Shown here one piece after another: positions 8,546-17,327 of a stretch of 64,000 nucleotides of DNA. The translations under genes and the position numbers were made by a program. The notes below the pieces were generated by a model. It was not told the origin of the DNA. It made no database searches and worked only from the letters and a program-made list of their open reading frames with translations. This DNA is from M0108 sp044228795 (GTDB lineage: Bacteria; Pseudomonadota; Gammaproteobacteria; Chromatiales; Chromatiaceae), in assembly GCA_044228795.1 (NCBI GenBank), contig JBGAUE010000003.1, positions 1 through 64,000 of the forward strand, given 5' to 3'. Numbering within the stretch: the first letter of the stretch is position 1; each line of letters begins with the position of its first letter.

Positions 8546-8791
8546 CTAACGGCTGGTCTCGGGCGCCACGCAGTGAAAAACAAAATCTGACCACAGATTA
8601 TTGGTTTTTCTCTGCCGGTTGAGTTTTGCGACCTTATTGACCTTGGCACATTCCCTGTCCGCTATGGCTTGGGCATCTTGGGGCCGCTTGGTATCCGCAT
8701 TCACGACAATATTATTGGGATCGGAGCTAAGTAACTCGGGTGCCGCGCAAGCTGTAAGAATGAGGGGCAGCATCATGATATGAATTTTCAT
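8546..8791 (-). CDS. Small lipoprotein of unknown function
   Basis: The 81-residue product begins MKIHIMMLPLILTACAA, a signal peptide with the lipobox L-T-A-C, so Cys15 should be lipidated after cleavage by signal peptidase II. The mature part is about 67 residues and includes D-P-N-N-I-V-V-N-A-D-T, then a helix-like basic/acidic stretch (A-D-R-E-C-A-K-V-N-K-V-A-K) and a C-terminal F-V-F-H-C-V. Two cysteines in the mature chain could form a disulfide. The start is the ATG at 8791; a TTG one codon earlier is less likely. The gene converges on gldA. In the gap, CAGCATCAGGGT occurs twice, near 8477 and 8499. Confidence 0.75.
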   Translation of the reverse strand: MKIHIMMLPLILTACAAPELLSSDPNNIVVNADTKRPQDAQAIADRECAKVNKVAKLNRQRKTNNLWSDFVFHCVAPETSR

Positions 8792-8937
8792 CAATTCAGT
8801 TCCAAAATGGTTGAAGATGCGCTGGTTGTAAGGATGCCAAGGGGCACCGGAACCTTCTCACCCCTTAGGCGTGACTGCTCGGCGTTCCCTTCGCAGTTTA
8901 GTCAAATCAGGGCAGAATGGCGAAAAGGAGAGGTTCC

Positions 8938-9504
8938 ATGCGCATCCCAACTGGCCGAATGCTGCTAACGCCCACAGACCCTTTGCTAGCGGTCGATTCC
9001 ACTACCCTGCATGCGGACCTGAAGGCTATCGGCTTCATCGGTGAGCCCTTGCCCAACCCCAGCAGCGCCTTTCTGGTTGGGAAGAACTTTCTAAGCCTGC
9101 TCATCTTTGCCGGCTGCTCGGTGAATCTCGCGCTAGAGCCAACACCCGCTGGCGGTCCCTTCACCCACGTCCGCCTGCTTGGTCCCTTGCCGCGACCGGC
9201 CTTGCTGCAGGGCCGCAATACCCGCCCACCGCGCTGTCGCGTTTGTCGCGCTCTGCTTCGTAGCTGGGCTCAGGACTTATTGATTAACCATGAAACTCTA
9301 GAGTTATCCTGCCCAGCCTGTGGCTCAACGCGGCCCTCCTGGGAGTGGGATTGGCGGGATCAGGCGGGTTACGGCCAGAGTTTCATAACCGTGGAAGAGG
9401 TGTTCCCCGGGGAGGCAGAGCCCACCCCCACCCTGCTAACGGCGCTTGAGGCCATCACCGCCAGCCCTTGGCGGCATTTCTACATCCAGGATTCAATCAC
9501 CTGA
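8938..9504 (+). CDS. Conserved hypothetical protein with a split zinc ribbon
   Basis: A 188-residue soluble protein of unknown function. In its C-terminal half two CxxC pairs, C-R-V-C at about residues 102-105 and C-P-A-C at about 127-130, are spaced as in zinc ribbons. The first half is hydrophobic but lacks a membrane helix and contains V-G-K-N-F-L-S-L-L-I-F-A-G-C-S. The ATG at 8938 is preceded by AAGGAG at 6-11 nt, which fixes the start over an ATG 21 nt upstream. The last 25 nt overlap the end of the EEP phosphatase gene on the other strand. I do not recognise a named family. Confidence 0.68.
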   Translation: MRIPTGRMLLTPTDPLLAVDSTTLHADLKAIGFIGEPLPNPSSAFLVGKNFLSLLIFAGCSVNLALEPTPAGGPFTHVRLLGPLPRPALLQGRNTRPPRCRVCRALLRSWAQDLLINHETLELSCPACGSTRPSWEWDWRDQAGYGQSFITVEEVFPGEAEPTPTLLTALEAITASPWRHFYIQDSIT

Positions 9505-10247
9505 GTCCCCTCCGGCAAACCGATGGTCATGCTCAGAGGCAAATGATCGGAGAGGGGATAATCCAGAACCGCCACGTCAAGGATGCGCAGGGTGTGGGAA
9601 ACCAAGATGTGGTCGAGGCTGCGTTTAGGCTGCCAGCTCGGGAAGGTCTTCAGCTCACAATCCAGGCCACGCAAGTTGGATTCCCGAACCAGTTGGCGGA
9701 GCGACCGACTGCGGCAGCCACAGTTGAAATCACCCATGACCACCAGGTAGGGATAGCGTTCGGTCAGTTGGGCGATGTAGCGCAATTGGCGACTGCGCGC
9801 CCGCCAGCCGAGGGCCAGGTGCAGGATGCAGATGCCCAGGAGGGCGCCATCGGACAGTTCCATCTCGACGATGACTGCACCGCGACCCGGCAAGCCGGGG
9901 AGCTTGTGCTCGATGACCCGTGCCGGCCGCAGCCGGCTGAGGACGCCGTTGCCATGCTGAGCCAACCTGCCAAGGTTGCGGTTGACCTGGCGATACCAGA
10001 AGGGGAACTGGGCCTCATCGGCGAGATATTCTATCTGATCGATGAAGCTGGTGCGCAGACTGCCCCCGTCAATTTCCTGCAAGCCCACCAGGTCGAAGTC
10101 CCCCAACAGACTGGCGATGCGGCCAAGGTTGACCTGCCGCTCGCTGTGGGGGAGCAGGTGTTTCCAACTCTTGGTCAGGTATTCGCGGTATTGGCGGGTG
10201 TGGATGCCTGCCTGGATGTTGTAGCTGAGCAGTTTGATCCGCTGCAT
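9480..10247 (-). CDS. Endonuclease/exonuclease/phosphatase (EEP) family protein
   Basis: A 255-residue protein with the EEP fold. The first metal-binding motif is L-L-S-Y-N-I-Q-A-G near the start. Then come V-G-L-Q-E-I-D with the catalytic Glu, a central M-G-D-F-N-C-G, and the C-terminal S-L-D-H-I-L-V and L-S-D-H-L-P-L with the catalytic His. Family members hydrolyse phosphodiesters of nucleic acids or phosphates of lipids and inositols; the substrate here is unknown. There is no signal peptide, so a cytoplasmic location is expected. It lies downstream of cytochrome c4 on the same strand, with a strong hairpin in between that suggests separate transcripts. Confidence 0.88.
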   Translation of the reverse strand: MQRIKLLSYNIQAGIHTRQYREYLTKSWKHLLPHSERQVNLGRIASLLGDFDLVGLQEIDGGSLRTSFIDQIEYLADEAQFPFWYRQVNRNLGRLAQHGNGVLSRLRPARVIEHKLPGLPGRGAVIVEMELSDGALLGICILHLALGWRARSRQLRYIAQLTERYPYLVVMGDFNCGCRSRSLRQLVRESNLRGLDCELKTFPSWQPKRSLDHILVSHTLRILDVAVLDYPLSDHLPLSMTIGLPEGTQVIESWM

Positions 10248-10333
10248 GACGTCCTTTCGACGGAGGGAGGATGGATGGAGGGGGCCTGGCCAATAGGCAA
10301 GAGGATACCCCGAAAGATGGCCGGCCCCAATGA

Positions 10334-10360
10334 GAAAGGGCAGCGGATAGCTGCCCTTTC
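10334..10360 (-). terminator. Perfect 11-bp hairpin downstream of cytochrome c4
   Basis: GAAAGGGCAGC (10334-10344) is followed by a 5-nt loop and its exact complement (10350-10360). It lies 42 nt beyond the stop of the cytochrome c4 gene, between it and the EEP gene on the same strand. It lacks a strong T run, so it may end or protect the transcript without being a textbook rho-independent terminator. Confidence 0.6.
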
Positions 10361-10401
10361 GCGAGTCACGGGTTCCGGGAGCAACGCCCCGGAAGGATGT
10401 T

Positions 10402-11013
10402 TTACTGGTTTAGACCCTGGACATATTGGGAAACGGCCGCGATCTCGGCATCGCTCATCCGTGCGGCAACGCCACGCATCATGCCATTGGGGTCATTGGC
10501 GCGAGTACCGGCGCGAAACAGCTTGAGGGTGGATTCGACATAGGTCGCGTGCTGTCCTGACAGGCGCGGGAACTTGGCGAGGCCGAGGCCAGCGCCGGCC
10601 GGGCCATGACAGCCGCTACAGGCGGGCACGCCCGTCTCGGCGTTACCTCCACGGTAGATACGCCCACCCAATTCGGCCGATGTTGGGTCCGGAGTACCAC
10701 CAATCTGAGTCTGAGACGAATAATAGGCAGCCAGGTCAGCGAAATCCTGCTCATTGAGGGTCAGGACCTGTGGACTCATGGTCTCATTGGTGCGGGCAGT
10801 GGCCTTAAAGTCCGTAAGTTGCTTATAGATGTATTCAGGATGCTGTCCCGCCAGCTTGGGCCAGGTCGGCACCAGGCTATTGCCCGCAGGGCCATGGCAG
10901 GCGATGCAGACAGCAGTCTTAGCCTCCCCCGCCTTCGCGTCGCCAGCCGCCTGAACGCCGTTGGAAAGGAATACCGCCGCAACGGTGACCGTGGTCAGCC
11001 ATGTCTTCTTCAT
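10402..11013 (-). CDS. Diheme cytochrome c4
   Basis: A 203-residue periplasmic electron carrier. A signal peptide (MKKTWLTTVTVAAVFLSNGVQA) precedes two similar cytochrome c domains, each with one heme site: C-I-A-C-H at about residues 37-41 and C-S-G-C-H at about 133-137. Each domain has a later methionine ligand, in T-M-S-P-Q and in G-M-M-R-G-V-A. Both the length and the duplicated architecture match cytochrome c4, which carries electrons from the bc1 complex toward terminal oxidases or other acceptors in gammaproteobacteria. It is the first gene on its strand here, and its promoter should lie in the 240-base gap to the SEC-C gene. Confidence 0.94.
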   Translation of the reverse strand: MKKTWLTTVTVAAVFLSNGVQAAGDAKAGEAKTAVCIACHGPAGNSLVPTWPKLAGQHPEYIYKQLTDFKATARTNETMSPQVLTLNEQDFADLAAYYSSQTQIGGTPDPTSAELGGRIYRGGNAETGVPACSGCHGPAGAGLGLAKFPRLSGQHATYVESTLKLFRAGTRANDPNGMMRGVAARMSDAEIAAVSQYVQGLNQ

Positions 11014-11254
11014 GTCAATTGCCCGTTTCTAGTTAGAGAAACCCGTCGCGGCCGCCCGAACGGACCACTGCCCGGCGGAAACTGGCGATTGTATAGCAGA
11101 TCAGGGCCAAAGTGGTCAATCTGGCAAGCCATACAGTAATTAAGCAGGGGATGGCCGGGCCTTAGACTATCCAGCTGTTGCCATGCGAGTTCGATCACAG
11201 TCCCTGGCGTCGCGTTAAAATGATCTCCCTAACCGCCCCGTCAGGGAGTTCGCC

Positions 11255-13228
11255 ATGTTCCGCCCAGGACCGCCAGATCAGCCTCCCTCCGAGGACGAGG
11301 GCCCTTTCGAGCAGATTCTGCTCCTATGTCTCCAGCGGATACTGGAGGACGATCATCCGACGCGCTTCCTGCGCTGGGCCCAGGACGAACTGACGCCCAT
11401 TCTCACTCGTGAACAGCCCGGACTGGACCCCGGTGAGGGTCGCCGGCTTGCCTTTCTGCTCGCTCGCGCCATCTGGAACGCCACCCCCCTGCCGAAACAG
11501 GGCTTTCTTCCCCAGCCACTGAACGCGCCGGATGACGCCATGCCATGTCCCTGCGGCTCTCGGACTCCCTACGGATATTGCTGCGGCACTATCCGGGACG
11601 CCCCGGAGATGCCGCCAGACCTGCTCTGGGAACTCCTGCTGGGGGAACTGGACGAGACCCTGTTCAAGAAGGCCCTGGCTTCCGGCCAGGTGCCCCCCCA
11701 CCTGCTCGGGCTTGCGGCGGAACGCTGGCTGATGGAAGATCGGCCCGGGCGCGCCATCGCCCTGCTCGAATCCCTTTTTGACGGGCCCGCCAGCACCAAG
11801 CTGGATGAGCGGTGCGAGCACGCCCTCAATATTCTCTGCGATGCCTATGACCGCCGCGATCACTGGAAGAAGAAACGTGCCTTCCTGGATCGCATGAGGG
11901 AACACCCCTGTCGCGGTTTGCGCGCCGCTGCCTGGCAGCGCCTCTGCACCATCCATATTGACGAAGGTGCCTTCGCTGAGGCGCAGTTAGCCTTTTCCCA
12001 GACCCAACGCGAGGCCCCCGATAATCCTGGTACCGCCCTCCTGGAGATCGCCCTGCTGGCGACCCAGCATGAGGACGGCCTGGCTCGGGATCGCGCCCTC
12101 TTCTGGCGCCACAAGCTGCGCCGTTCTGGTGAAGAGGACGCCGGGATTTTCGACTTCCTGGAGCAGGCCGGCCGTGACCCCCAGGATGCCCTCATGACCA
12201 GCCAATCGGCCCTCATCGATCCCCGCCTCATGGACTTGCGCGACTGGGCCAGAGCCTGCGGCCAACACCCACCCTCGATTTATCACCTGGAGCGGGCAGT
12301 CCTGGAGACCCAGGCATCCGGATGTCAGGCCGCAGATCCCTTCCTGGAGCAGGACCTGGCGGGCCATCCCCAGCCCGTCCCCGATCCCTGGCGCCAGAAC
12401 CGCCTGCTTCCGCCCCCGGACTTGGCGGCGCTGGAGGGGCAGTGGCACGCCCTCTTCCCGGCCCCCAAACCCGTCGGCCTACAACTCTTACCGAGCGCCA
12501 CCGCCACCAATCCCTGGGAGGAGGAGCAGGAGGAACTAAGCTGGCTGGACTTTCTCGACCGCCACCCGGAGGCGGCAAACAGTCTCGATATCCTCGACGA
12601 CCTAGCCACCGCCATTTATATCCACCCCGACAGCGCCCTAACCTGGATCTCCCGCTCACTACTCTTGCCCCTGCTGGAGCGTGCCCAGTTGATCCTAGTC
12701 CGGGTGCTGACGGAAGATGACCCCAGAACCCTGCCCTGGGACCTGGGGGACAACCGACCGGCGCTGCGCCTCCTGTTTCGACTCTACCTCGCCCATACCG
12801 AAGCTGGTCGGGACGAGGCCGCCCTCACCAGCCTGCACCTGCTGATGCGCATCAATCCCCGCGACCATCACGGTATCCGGGCCGATCTCATGAATCATTA
12901 CCTCCGTCAAGGCGAGGACGCACAGGCCCTAGCCTTGGCCCAGCGCTTTCCCAACGATCGCCTGGTGGACCTGGCTTATGGCGAGGTCTTGGCCCTATAT
13001 CGCCAGGGCTCATCCCGGCAAGCCCAGCAAGCCTTGCGCCGCGCCCAGAGCCATCTGCCCCTCATCCCCCGCTACCTAACCCAGAAACGGGTCGCGCGCC
13101 CCCGCGCGCAGGCGCCAGGACCTAGCCCCGACAGCGACGAGACGGCCTGGTTCTATCGCGAGTCCATGCTCGATGTCTGGGAGGCCGAGCCCGGGCTGCT
13201 GGAATGGCTGCGGCGACAGGCGGGTTGA
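11255..13228 (+). CDS. SEC-C motif protein with TPR-like helical repeats
   Basis: A 657-residue cytoplasmic protein of unknown function. Near residue 92 it carries a SEC-C zinc motif, C-P-C-G-S-R-T-P-Y-G-Y-C-C-G, the metal-binding module found at the end of SecA and in many uncharacterised proteins. After it, from about residue 120 on, runs a long helical stretch with TPR-like segments (for example R-A-I-A-L-L-E-S-L-F, A-L-T-S-L-H-L-L-M-R-I-N-P, A-L-A-L-A-Q-R-F-P). A protein-binding or chaperone-like role is an inference. The ATG has an AGGGAG site 7 nt upstream. Large opposite-strand reading frames here are shadows. Confidence 0.8.
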   Translation: MFRPGPPDQPPSEDEGPFEQILLLCLQRILEDDHPTRFLRWAQDELTPILTREQPGLDPGEGRRLAFLLARAIWNATPLPKQGFLPQPLNAPDDAMPCPCGSRTPYGYCCGTIRDAPEMPPDLLWELLLGELDETLFKKALASGQVPPHLLGLAAERWLMEDRPGRAIALLESLFDGPASTKLDERCEHALNILCDAYDRRDHWKKKRAFLDRMREHPCRGLRAAAWQRLCTIHIDEGAFAEAQLAFSQTQREAPDNPGTALLEIALLATQHEDGLARDRALFWRHKLRRSGEEDAGIFDFLEQAGRDPQDALMTSQSALIDPRLMDLRDWARACGQHPPSIYHLERAVLETQASGCQAADPFLEQDLAGHPQPVPDPWRQNRLLPPPDLAALEGQWHALFPAPKPVGLQLLPSATATNPWEEEQEELSWLDFLDRHPEAANSLDILDDLATAIYIHPDSALTWISRSLLLPLLERAQLILVRVLTEDDPRTLPWDLGDNRPALRLLFRLYLAHTEAGRDEAALTSLHLLMRINPRDHHGIRADLMNHYLRQGEDAQALALAQRFPNDRLVDLAYGEVLALYRQGSSRQAQQALRRAQSHLPLIPRYLTQKRVARPRAQAPGPSPDSDETAWFYRESMLDVWEAEPGLLEWLRRQAG

Positions 13229-13391
13229 GCGCCGTCGGTCAGGCTCAGGGTAAGAATTCAGAAAAGGCCTCGTCTCTTCAGCATGCCCACTCGTCAAGGC
13301 TGTCCTGATGGTCGCCGAGCTTGAGTGGCTTTATTCTGAATCGTCACTTAGGAAAGGGGGAACCCAGGCCAGGGACCGGCAAACGCCGGCT

Positions 13392-14258
13392 TCATGGGGT
13401 CGTTGGGAGCCTAAGAGTGCCGTCGCGTAGGCCCGTAATAACGGGTGCCGTATCAGGCCTCACGGCGCGCCAAAGCCAGAAGGATTCGGCGGCCTGTTCC
13501 ACCAGCATCCCCAATCCGTCCAGAACCCGGGCGGCGCCGTGGTCCTGGCCCCAGCGGCAAAAGGGGGTGACCCGGTCGCCATAGAGCAGGTCGTAGGTCC
13601 AGCCCCCGGGGGCCAGGCAGCCCTCGGGTATCTCCGGCACGGAACCGCCCAGGCCAGCGGAGGTGGCGTTGACGATGAGGTCGAAACCGTCACCTTCGAG
13701 CTCCTGCAGGCCTCCACCACGGACCTTCCCCCATTCCCAGCCTTGCTCGGCGCGCAGAGTCTCCCCAAGGGTGGCCAGGGCCAAGGCCCGCCCAGTCGTG
13801 CGGTTGGCGATCACCAGCTCCGCGATTCCGGTCTCCAACAGGGGCTCCAGCAGACCCTTGGCCGCCCCGCCGGCCCCGATCAGGAGCACCCGCCGGCCGG
13901 GAAAGCCAAAACCGTGGTTGTTGCCCAAGTCACGGACCAGACCGACCCCATCGGTGTTATCCCCGCGCATCCGGCCGTCAGGCAGCCGGATCAGGGTATT
14001 GACGGCCCCCGCGATGGTCGCCCGGGGGCTGAGCTCATCAGCCAGCTCCCAGGCCTGTTCCTTGAAAGGCACAGTGACGTTGAGCCCCCTGCCACCGCTG
14101 TCCAGGAAACGCCGCACCTCACCTGGAAAGTTCGCCAGGTCTCCCAGGATGCGGCCATATTCGAGATCCTGGCCCGTCGCATGGGCAAAGGCGGCGTGGA
14201 TCAGCGGCGACTTGCTGTGAGCAATGGGGTTTCCGATGACGGCATAGCGGTCGGTCAT
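13392..14258 (-). CDS. aroE: Shikimate dehydrogenase (NADP+)
   Basis: A 288-residue enzyme of the shikimate pathway that reduces 3-dehydroshikimate to shikimate with NADPH. The N-terminal substrate domain has V-I-G-N-P-I-A-H-S-K-S-P and L-N-V-T-V-P-F-K, with the catalytic Lys. Then come A-V-N-T-L and D-N-T-D-G-V-G, with the catalytic Asp. The NADP domain has L-I-G-A-G-G-A-A-K-G and A-N-R-T. The gene starts 3 nt after hemB, so the two are translated from one message (hemB first). Confidence 0.96.
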   Translation of the reverse strand: MTDRYAVIGNPIAHSKSPLIHAAFAHATGQDLEYGRILGDLANFPGEVRRFLDSGGRGLNVTVPFKEQAWELADELSPRATIAGAVNTLIRLPDGRMRGDNTDGVGLVRDLGNNHGFGFPGRRVLLIGAGGAAKGLLEPLLETGIAELVIANRTTGRALALATLGETLRAEQGWEWGKVRGGGLQELEGDGFDLIVNATSAGLGGSVPEIPEGCLAPGGWTYDLLYGDRVTPFCRWGQDHGAARVLDGLGMLVEQAAESFWLWRAVRPDTAPVITGLRDGTLRLPTTP

Positions 14259-14261
14259 CTC

Positions 14262-15275
14262 TCAGCCCTGCAGCCAGCGGGCGGCATCCTTGGCGTAATA
14301 GGTGAGGATAGCATCGGCCCCGGCGCGGCGGATCGACAGCAGGGACTCCAGGACCACCGCCCGCTCGTTGAGCCAGCCATTTTGGGCCGCCGCCTTGAGC
14401 ATGGCGTATTCGCCGCTGACCTGGTAGGCCATGGTGGGCACCCCAAACCGCTCCTTAACCCGCCGCACGATGTCGAGGTAGGGCAGGGCTGGCTTGACCA
14501 TAACCATGTCGGCGCCCTCCTGGAGATCGAGGGCGACCTCGCGCAGGGCCTCGTCCGTGTTGGCCGGATCCATCTGGTAGCTGTACTTGTCGCCACCACC
14601 CAGATTGGCCGCCGAACCCACGGCGTCCCGGAAAGGACCGTAGAAGCTGGAGGCGTACTTGGCGGAATAGGCCAGGATACGGGTATGGATATACCCAGCC
14701 CCTTCCAGAGCGGCGCGAATGGCACCCACGCGCCCATCCATCATGTCCGATGGGGCGACGATATCGGCTCCGGCTGCAGCATGGGACAGGGCCTGCTTGA
14801 CCAGAACCGCCACCGTCTCGTCATTGAGCACATAACCGCTGGCATCAATGAGCCCGTCCTGGCCATGGGTGGTGAAGGGATCGAGGGCAACGTCGGTGAT
14901 GACGGCCAGCCCCGGCAAGACCTTCTTGAGGGCCCGCACCGCCCGTTGGGCCAGGCCATCGGGATTGAAGGCCTCACGGGCATCCTCGGACTTGGCGTCG
15001 GGCGGGGTCACGGGGAAGAGGGCGATGGCCGGGATGCCAAGGTCCATCACCTCACGGGCCTCCGCCAGCAGCAGGTCGATGCTCTTGCGCTCCACCCCGG
15101 GCATGGAGGCCACCTGTTCGCGCCGCCCCTCGCCTTCCAGGATGAAGACGGGATAAATCAAGTCTTCCGGCCCCAATCGCGTCTCGCGCATCAGCCGGCG
15201 GGAGAAGGCATCACGGCGCATGCGGCGCGGACGAAGGGAGGGAAAGCCAGGATAAAGAGGGTCTTGAGAGGTCAT
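14262..15275 (-). CDS. hemB: Delta-aminolevulinic acid dehydratase (porphobilinogen synthase)
   Basis: A 337-residue enzyme joining two 5-aminolevulinate molecules into porphobilinogen, the first common step to heme and, in phototrophs, bacteriochlorophyll. The Schiff-base lysines sit in L-A-Y-S-A-K-Y-A-S-S-F-Y and M-V-K-P-A-L-P-Y-L-D. The Asp-rich stretch D-P-F-T-T-H-G-Q-D-G-L lacks the cysteine cluster of zinc-dependent forms, which suggests a magnesium-type enzyme (inference). I start at the ATG at 15275, where AAGGA lies 8 nt upstream; the frame is open 12 codons further. It heads the hemB-aroE unit and is divergent from the thioredoxin gene. Confidence 0.95.
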   Translation of the reverse strand: MTSQDPLYPGFPSLRPRRMRRDAFSRRLMRETRLGPEDLIYPVFILEGEGRREQVASMPGVERKSIDLLLAEAREVMDLGIPAIALFPVTPPDAKSEDAREAFNPDGLAQRAVRALKKVLPGLAVITDVALDPFTTHGQDGLIDASGYVLNDETVAVLVKQALSHAAAGADIVAPSDMMDGRVGAIRAALEGAGYIHTRILAYSAKYASSFYGPFRDAVGSAANLGGGDKYSYQMDPANTDEALREVALDLQEGADMVMVKPALPYLDIVRRVKERFGVPTMAYQVSGEYAMLKAAAQNGWLNERAVVLESLLSIRRAGADAILTYYAKDAARWLQG

Positions 15276-15455
15276 GGGCGGGTCCTTATGGCAGGGAGTC
15301 GCAGGTGTCACAAAATGGCAAGGGTAAAGAAGGGGCCCGTCGCCGGAATCTTGCTGCTCGCCAGTCTTGGGAAAATATCCTACCCTTGACAGTTAGACTC
15401 AGCCAGTCCCAGCCCCGGTCTGGAAGATATCCTGTATTTCGAAAAAGTCGCCACC

Positions 15456-15839
15456 ATGAACAAGCACATCCCACCGCACCCCAACACCTTCGCCGTTGAT
15501 CACCACAACTTCCAGGAACAGGTGATAACGGCCTCACGGGGGCAGCCGATCCTGGTGGACTTCTGGGCGGACTGGTGCTCGCCCTGCCATGCCCTGGCAC
15601 CCCATCTGGAACGGGTAGTGGACGCCTACCATGGAGCCATCCGTCTGGCGAAGGTGGAGGTCGACGAGGGCGACAACATGAAGCTGGCGGGCCATTACCG
15701 ACTCCGCGGCTTTCCCACCGTAATCCTCTTCCAGGGCGGTGAAGAGAGGGGCCGCTTCAGCGGCTCGCGCTCAACGCCCCAAATTCGTGACTGGCTGCGG
15801 GAGCATCTGGACGCGGCATTTCTGGAAACCTTGTCCTGA
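15456..15839 (+). CDS. Thioredoxin-family protein with WCSPC active site
   Basis: A 127-residue cytoplasmic thioredoxin-fold protein. It has the redox motif W-C-S-P-C at about residues 40-44, preceded by I-L-V-D-F-W-A-D, and the cis-proline in G-F-P-T-V-I-L-F. The canonical thioredoxin sequence is W-C-G-P-C, so the Gly-to-Ser change may shift the redox potential. The N-terminal extension of about 20 residues is slightly longer than usual. There is no signal peptide. It stands alone, divergent from hemB. Confidence 0.88.
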   Translation: MNKHIPPHPNTFAVDHHNFQEQVITASRGQPILVDFWADWCSPCHALAPHLERVVDAYHGAIRLAKVEVDEGDNMKLAGHYRLRGFPTVILFQGGEERGRFSGSRSTPQIRDWLREHLDAAFLETLS

Positions 15840-15945
15840 TCCCAGGATCATTATAAAGAATACCCAAATATCAATTGACTATTAAATCCTCAACACCGCC
15901 GGATCACTACCGCCAAGCCCCCGGCCTATTCACCCTGGATTAACG

Positions 15946-16869
15946 TCAGGAGTCTTCGGCCAGCCAGTCCCGCGCCACCAAAAAGCGTTCGTAAAGCACC
16001 GCCTCGGGGGACCCAGGCTCGGGCTGCCAGCCGTAACGCCAACTCACCTCCGGCGGCAAGGACATGAGGATGGATTCGGTCCGGCCGCCAGATTGCAGCC
16101 CGAACAGGGTACCCCGGTCATAAACCAGGTTGAATTCCACATAGCGACCCCGGCGGTATTTCTGGAAGTCCCGCTCCCGCTCGCCCCAGGTCAGACCCTT
16201 GCGCCGCTGTAAGATCGGCAGATAGGCCTGCAAATAGTGGTCCCCGACACTTTGCAAGAAGGCAAAGCTGCGGGTGAAGCCCCATTCATCGAGATCGTCA
16301 AAAAACAGGCCACCGATACCCCGCGGCTCTTCGCGGTGCTTGAGGTAGAAATACTCATCGCACTGGCGCTTCAGGCGAGGATGGACCTCGGCCCCAAAGG
16401 GCAGGCAAGCCGCCTGGGCAACCCGATGCCAATGGATGGCGTCTTCCTCAAAGCCATAATAGGGCGTCAGGTCAAAACCACCGCCAAACCACCAGACCGG
16501 CTCGGCACCCGGCTTCTCGGCCATAAAGAAGCGCACGTTAAGATGAGAAGTCGGCACATAGGGGTTGTGGGGATGCATGACCAGGGATACGCCCATGGCC
16601 TGAAAGGCTCTATTCGCCAGCTCCGGACGCCGCACCGTCGCCGATTCCGGCAGATTGGCCCCAAAGACATGGGAGAAATTGATACCGCCCTGCTCGAAAA
16701 GATCCCCCCCTTGGATAACCCTGGTGCGGCCGCCACCCCCGCCCGGTCTCTGCCAGGCCTCCTCGAGGAAACCAGTGCCGCCATCCTCCCGATGCAGGGC
16801 CTGGGTCAACCGGTCCTGAAGCCCCAACAAATAATCCTTGACGACGGCGGCGTCCGGTAGAGTGGTCAT
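15946..16869 (-). CDS. hemF: Oxygen-dependent coproporphyrinogen III oxidase
   Basis: A 307-residue enzyme that oxidatively decarboxylates coproporphyrinogen III to protoporphyrinogen IX using oxygen. Family hallmarks include G-E-x-F-E-Q-G-G-I-N-F-S-H-V (here G-G-D-L-F-E-Q-G-G-I-N-F), H-P-H-N-P-Y-V-P-T-S-H-L-N-V-R-F-F, W-W-F-G-G-G-F-D-L-T-P-Y-Y, and the C-terminal G-R-Y-V-E-F-N-L-V-Y-D-R-G-T. The ATG lies 3 nt after the stop of the cupin gene, which is read first. An oxygen-dependent form implies aerobic or microaerobic heme synthesis; no hemN is visible in the window. Confidence 0.97.
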   Translation of the reverse strand: MTTLPDAAVVKDYLLGLQDRLTQALHREDGGTGFLEEAWQRPGGGGGRTRVIQGGDLFEQGGINFSHVFGANLPESATVRRPELANRAFQAMGVSLVMHPHNPYVPTSHLNVRFFMAEKPGAEPVWWFGGGFDLTPYYGFEEDAIHWHRVAQAACLPFGAEVHPRLKRQCDEYFYLKHREEPRGIGGLFFDDLDEWGFTRSFAFLQSVGDHYLQAYLPILQRRKGLTWGERERDFQKYRRGRYVEFNLVYDRGTLFGLQSGGRTESILMSLPPEVSWRYGWQPEPGSPEAVLYERFLVARDWLAEDS

Positions 16870-16872
16870 AGT

Positions 16873-17211
16873 CTAGGCCTGCGTACCGGATGGGGTGGCT
16901 GGGTAGCAATGGACCGCCAGCCAAAGACAGCGTGGCTCAGGATGCGTCTCCAAGACCCGGTGCGGGGTATGGGCGGGAATGACCAGATAATCACCTGGGG
17001 TCAGGTGAACCCGCTGCCCGGCCACCTCAAGCACCGCCCTGCCCTCCACCAACATCACCCATTCGTCCTGATCCTGGTCATAGAGGCCAGGATTCGGGGT
17101 TAGGCTGCTGATGATGCGTTCGACACGCACGTTACCCTGACACCAGAGATCATCGCAGGACTCCCCGGAGAGGGGGCTGGGCGGGATGGCAAAAAAATTA
17201 TCGGGATTCAT
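16873..17211 (-). CDS. Small cupin-domain protein
   Basis: A 112-residue single-domain cupin. The first cupin motif shows as Q-D-E-W-V-M-L-V-E-G and the second as L-T-P-G-D-Y-L-V-I-P-A-H-T-P-H-R-V, giving possible metal-binding His residues. The bound metal and substrate are unknown. It precedes hemF in one transcription unit (3-nt gap), so a role linked to heme supply or oxygen is possible but unproven. A strong terminator for rpsT lies 40 nt upstream of its start, so it likely has its own promoter just after it. Confidence 0.82.
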   Translation of the reverse strand: MNPDNFFAIPPSPLSGESCDDLWCQGNVRVERIISSLTPNPGLYDQDQDEWVMLVEGRAVLEVAGQRVHLTPGDYLVIPAHTPHRVLETHPEPRCLWLAVHCYPATPSGTQA

Positions 17212-17250
17212 GGCGAGGGTGACAGGTTACGAACCAGCCCTACAGCCCAT

Positions 17251-17280
17251 AAGAAAAAAAACCGACCCGAGGCCGGTTTT
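17251..17280 (-). terminator. Rho-independent terminator of rpsT
   Basis: On the minus strand the transcript forms a 10-bp stem AAAACCGGCC / GGTCGGTTTT (one G-U pair) with a 3-nt loop, followed by a run of U interrupted once. It lies 48 nt after the rpsT stop codon. Stem arms are 17271-17280 and 17258-17267. Confidence 0.9.
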
Positions 17281-17327
17281 GGGAGGCGTCACCCCGGGAG
17301 GGATGACAGCGGAATCCCGGAAAATCC

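Noticed and set aside
9468..10526. Plus-strand reading frame of 352 codons
   Set aside because: It covers the clear EEP phosphatase gene on the minus strand and has no family features.
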